A stretch of 42,396 nucleotides of DNA from Clostridia bacterium (GTDB taxonomy: Bacteria > Bacillota > Clostridia > Oscillospirales > CAG-272), in NCBI GenBank assembly GCA_017483305.1, contig JAFULC010000037.1, positions 1-42,396 of the forward strand, read 5' to 3'. Position numbers and translations under genes: made by a program. This document shows positions 41,647 to 42,396 of the stretch, piece after piece; position 1 is the stretch's first letter; each line of letters starts with the position of its first letter. The notes below the pieces were generated by a model. It searched no databases. It was given only the letters and a program-made list of their open reading frames with translations, and was not told the DNA's origin.

Positions 41647-42387
41647 TTATTCATTAACGGTTTTATCTGCGACGATCTTACATCTGTCGCACTTGTAGTC
41701 AAATAAATCATCTTCGTTTTGCTTCCAATCGTTTCCGCAAATCGGGCATTTAGACGGTTGTTTTCCATAGAATCGGTATAGATAATAATATACCGGCTTT
41801 TTCAATTCGCTTTCGAGTTTTCTGCAAACAGATAGTCCTTTTTGATTTAGACGGCTACTCATGTTTGAGAGCATTTTATGCGCACTGATTTCTCCAATGC
41901 CGGTTACATAGAATAGTTTGTCATATGCGGCATAATTGGTCTCCCAAGATGTTAACTCTGTAACAGTTTCTACTGATAGGGTTGGCAGTAAATAATAAGG
42001 AATATTGCCTCTGCAATGTCCGCAACAAACAGGAGACATATCTCGCAAATGCGGATGAATACACAAAACATAGTGTTCTGCATCTTTTCCTGTTGCAACG
42101 TCATCGCTGTATGTAAAATCATCTCCAACGTATTTCTTTTCAATTGGTTTTGTCAAATGAGGTGAAAGCCGTTGTAATGCTTCTTTTGTGTATATGTCAT
42201 AATATTTTTCGTCGAGAGAATCCTCGTACGGGACAGTCACTCTTACGATTCGCATATTATCTGTGCCCGAAATGTTTATCGTCTCAAATATTATTTGGTT
42301 GTTTCCTGACAAAGAACAAAGATAATCTGTTATCAAATAATCTTCGAACTCCGGTTTTAGGTAGAAAAACAAATCATAAACGAACAT
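41647..42387 (-). CDS. Zn-ribbon protein, possibly DUF2310 family
   Basis: 246 aa, on the reverse strand with a GGTGGAG ribosome site just before ATG 42387. The C-terminus is a zinc ribbon: CPICGNDWKQNED followed by YKCDRCKIV (two CxxC pairs). A further Cys cluster, PVCCGHCRGNIPYYLLP, lies near the middle. The start MFVYDLFFYL and the overall plan recall DUF2310 proteins, described as Zn-ribbon, possibly nucleic-acid binding; this is from memory and not certain. There is no membrane segment. Its base composition is more A/T-rich than the nucleotide operons, so it may be a more recent arrival. Neighbours give no hint of function. Confidence 0.6.
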   Translation of the reverse strand: MFVYDLFFYLKPEFEDYLITDYLCSLSGNNQIIFETINISGTDNMRIVRVTVPYEDSLDEKYYDIYTKEALQRLSPHLTKPIEKKYVGDDFTYSDDVATGKDAEHYVLCIHPHLRDMSPVCCGHCRGNIPYYLLPTLSVETVTELTSWETNYAAYDKLFYVTGIGEISAHKMLSNMSSRLNQKGLSVCRKLESELKKPVYYYLYRFYGKQPSKCPICGNDWKQNEDDLFDYKCDRCKIVADKTVNE

Positions 42388-42396
42388 TACTCCACC

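Overview
The window looks like the chromosome of a Bacillota, class Clostridia, most likely an uncultured gut lineage. The evidence is strong AAGGAG/GGAGG ribosome sites, TTGACA/TATAAT promoters, a CpsB (PHP-type)/CpsD/LCP/VanZ envelope cluster, PyrK plus class 1B PyrD, a ZTP riboswitch, CxxC-repeat and BspA-like surface domains, a bile-salt-hydrolase-like gene and polysaccharide hydrolases. TGA is used as an ordinary stop throughout. No tRNA, rRNA, CRISPR array or transposase was seen.

Layout. (1) 1-3681: end of a capsule/exopolysaccharide region: BY-kinase C-terminus, an anchored surface protein, an LCP-family protein, a CpsB-type phosphatase and VanZ. (2) 3744-17718: de novo purine block behind a promoter and a ZTP riboswitch-terminator. 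Order: purE, purF, purM, a formate/nitrite-family channel, purN, a PurO-like IMP cyclohydrolase, a GNAT acetyltransferase, a stand-alone AICAR formyltransferase, purD, purL (interrupted by one in-frame TGA) and fhs. The formate channel and Fhs probably make the 10-formyl-THF used by PurN and AICAR formyltransferase. purK, purC, purB and purA are not here. (3) 17812-23150: two paralogous large glycoside hydrolases, the first secreted and anchored, the second apparently cytoplasmic. (4) 23242-35248: de novo pyrimidine block: pyrC, carB, pyrK, pyrD, a GH2-type hydrolase, pyrF, pyrE, and a pyrB fused to the zinc domain of PyrI. carA is absent. (5) 35328-42387: accessory genes: an SDR enzyme, a divergent choloylglycine-hydrolase-family gene, a membrane-spanning MerR-type regulator with an outside Cys-repeat/BspA-like region, a beta-propeller lipoprotein with the same Cys repeat, a DUF4234-like membrane protein, a small ORF, a second lipoprotein and a Zn-ribbon protein.

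Main points for a second look: the transmembrane MerR/lipoprotein module (37252-40606) is the best candidate for an undescribed signalling system. The array of seven hairpins joined by 7-nt linkers (10748-10911) is the most striking non-coding structure. The three ammonia-using enzymes of nucleotide synthesis all look uncoupled from glutaminase here: PurF lacks the catalytic Cys, PurL is cut before its glutaminase domain, and CarB has no CarA beside it. PyrB carries only the zinc domain of the PyrI regulatory chain. Intergenic gaps of the nucleotide operons hold several hairpin repeats, including a 91-bp tandem repeat.
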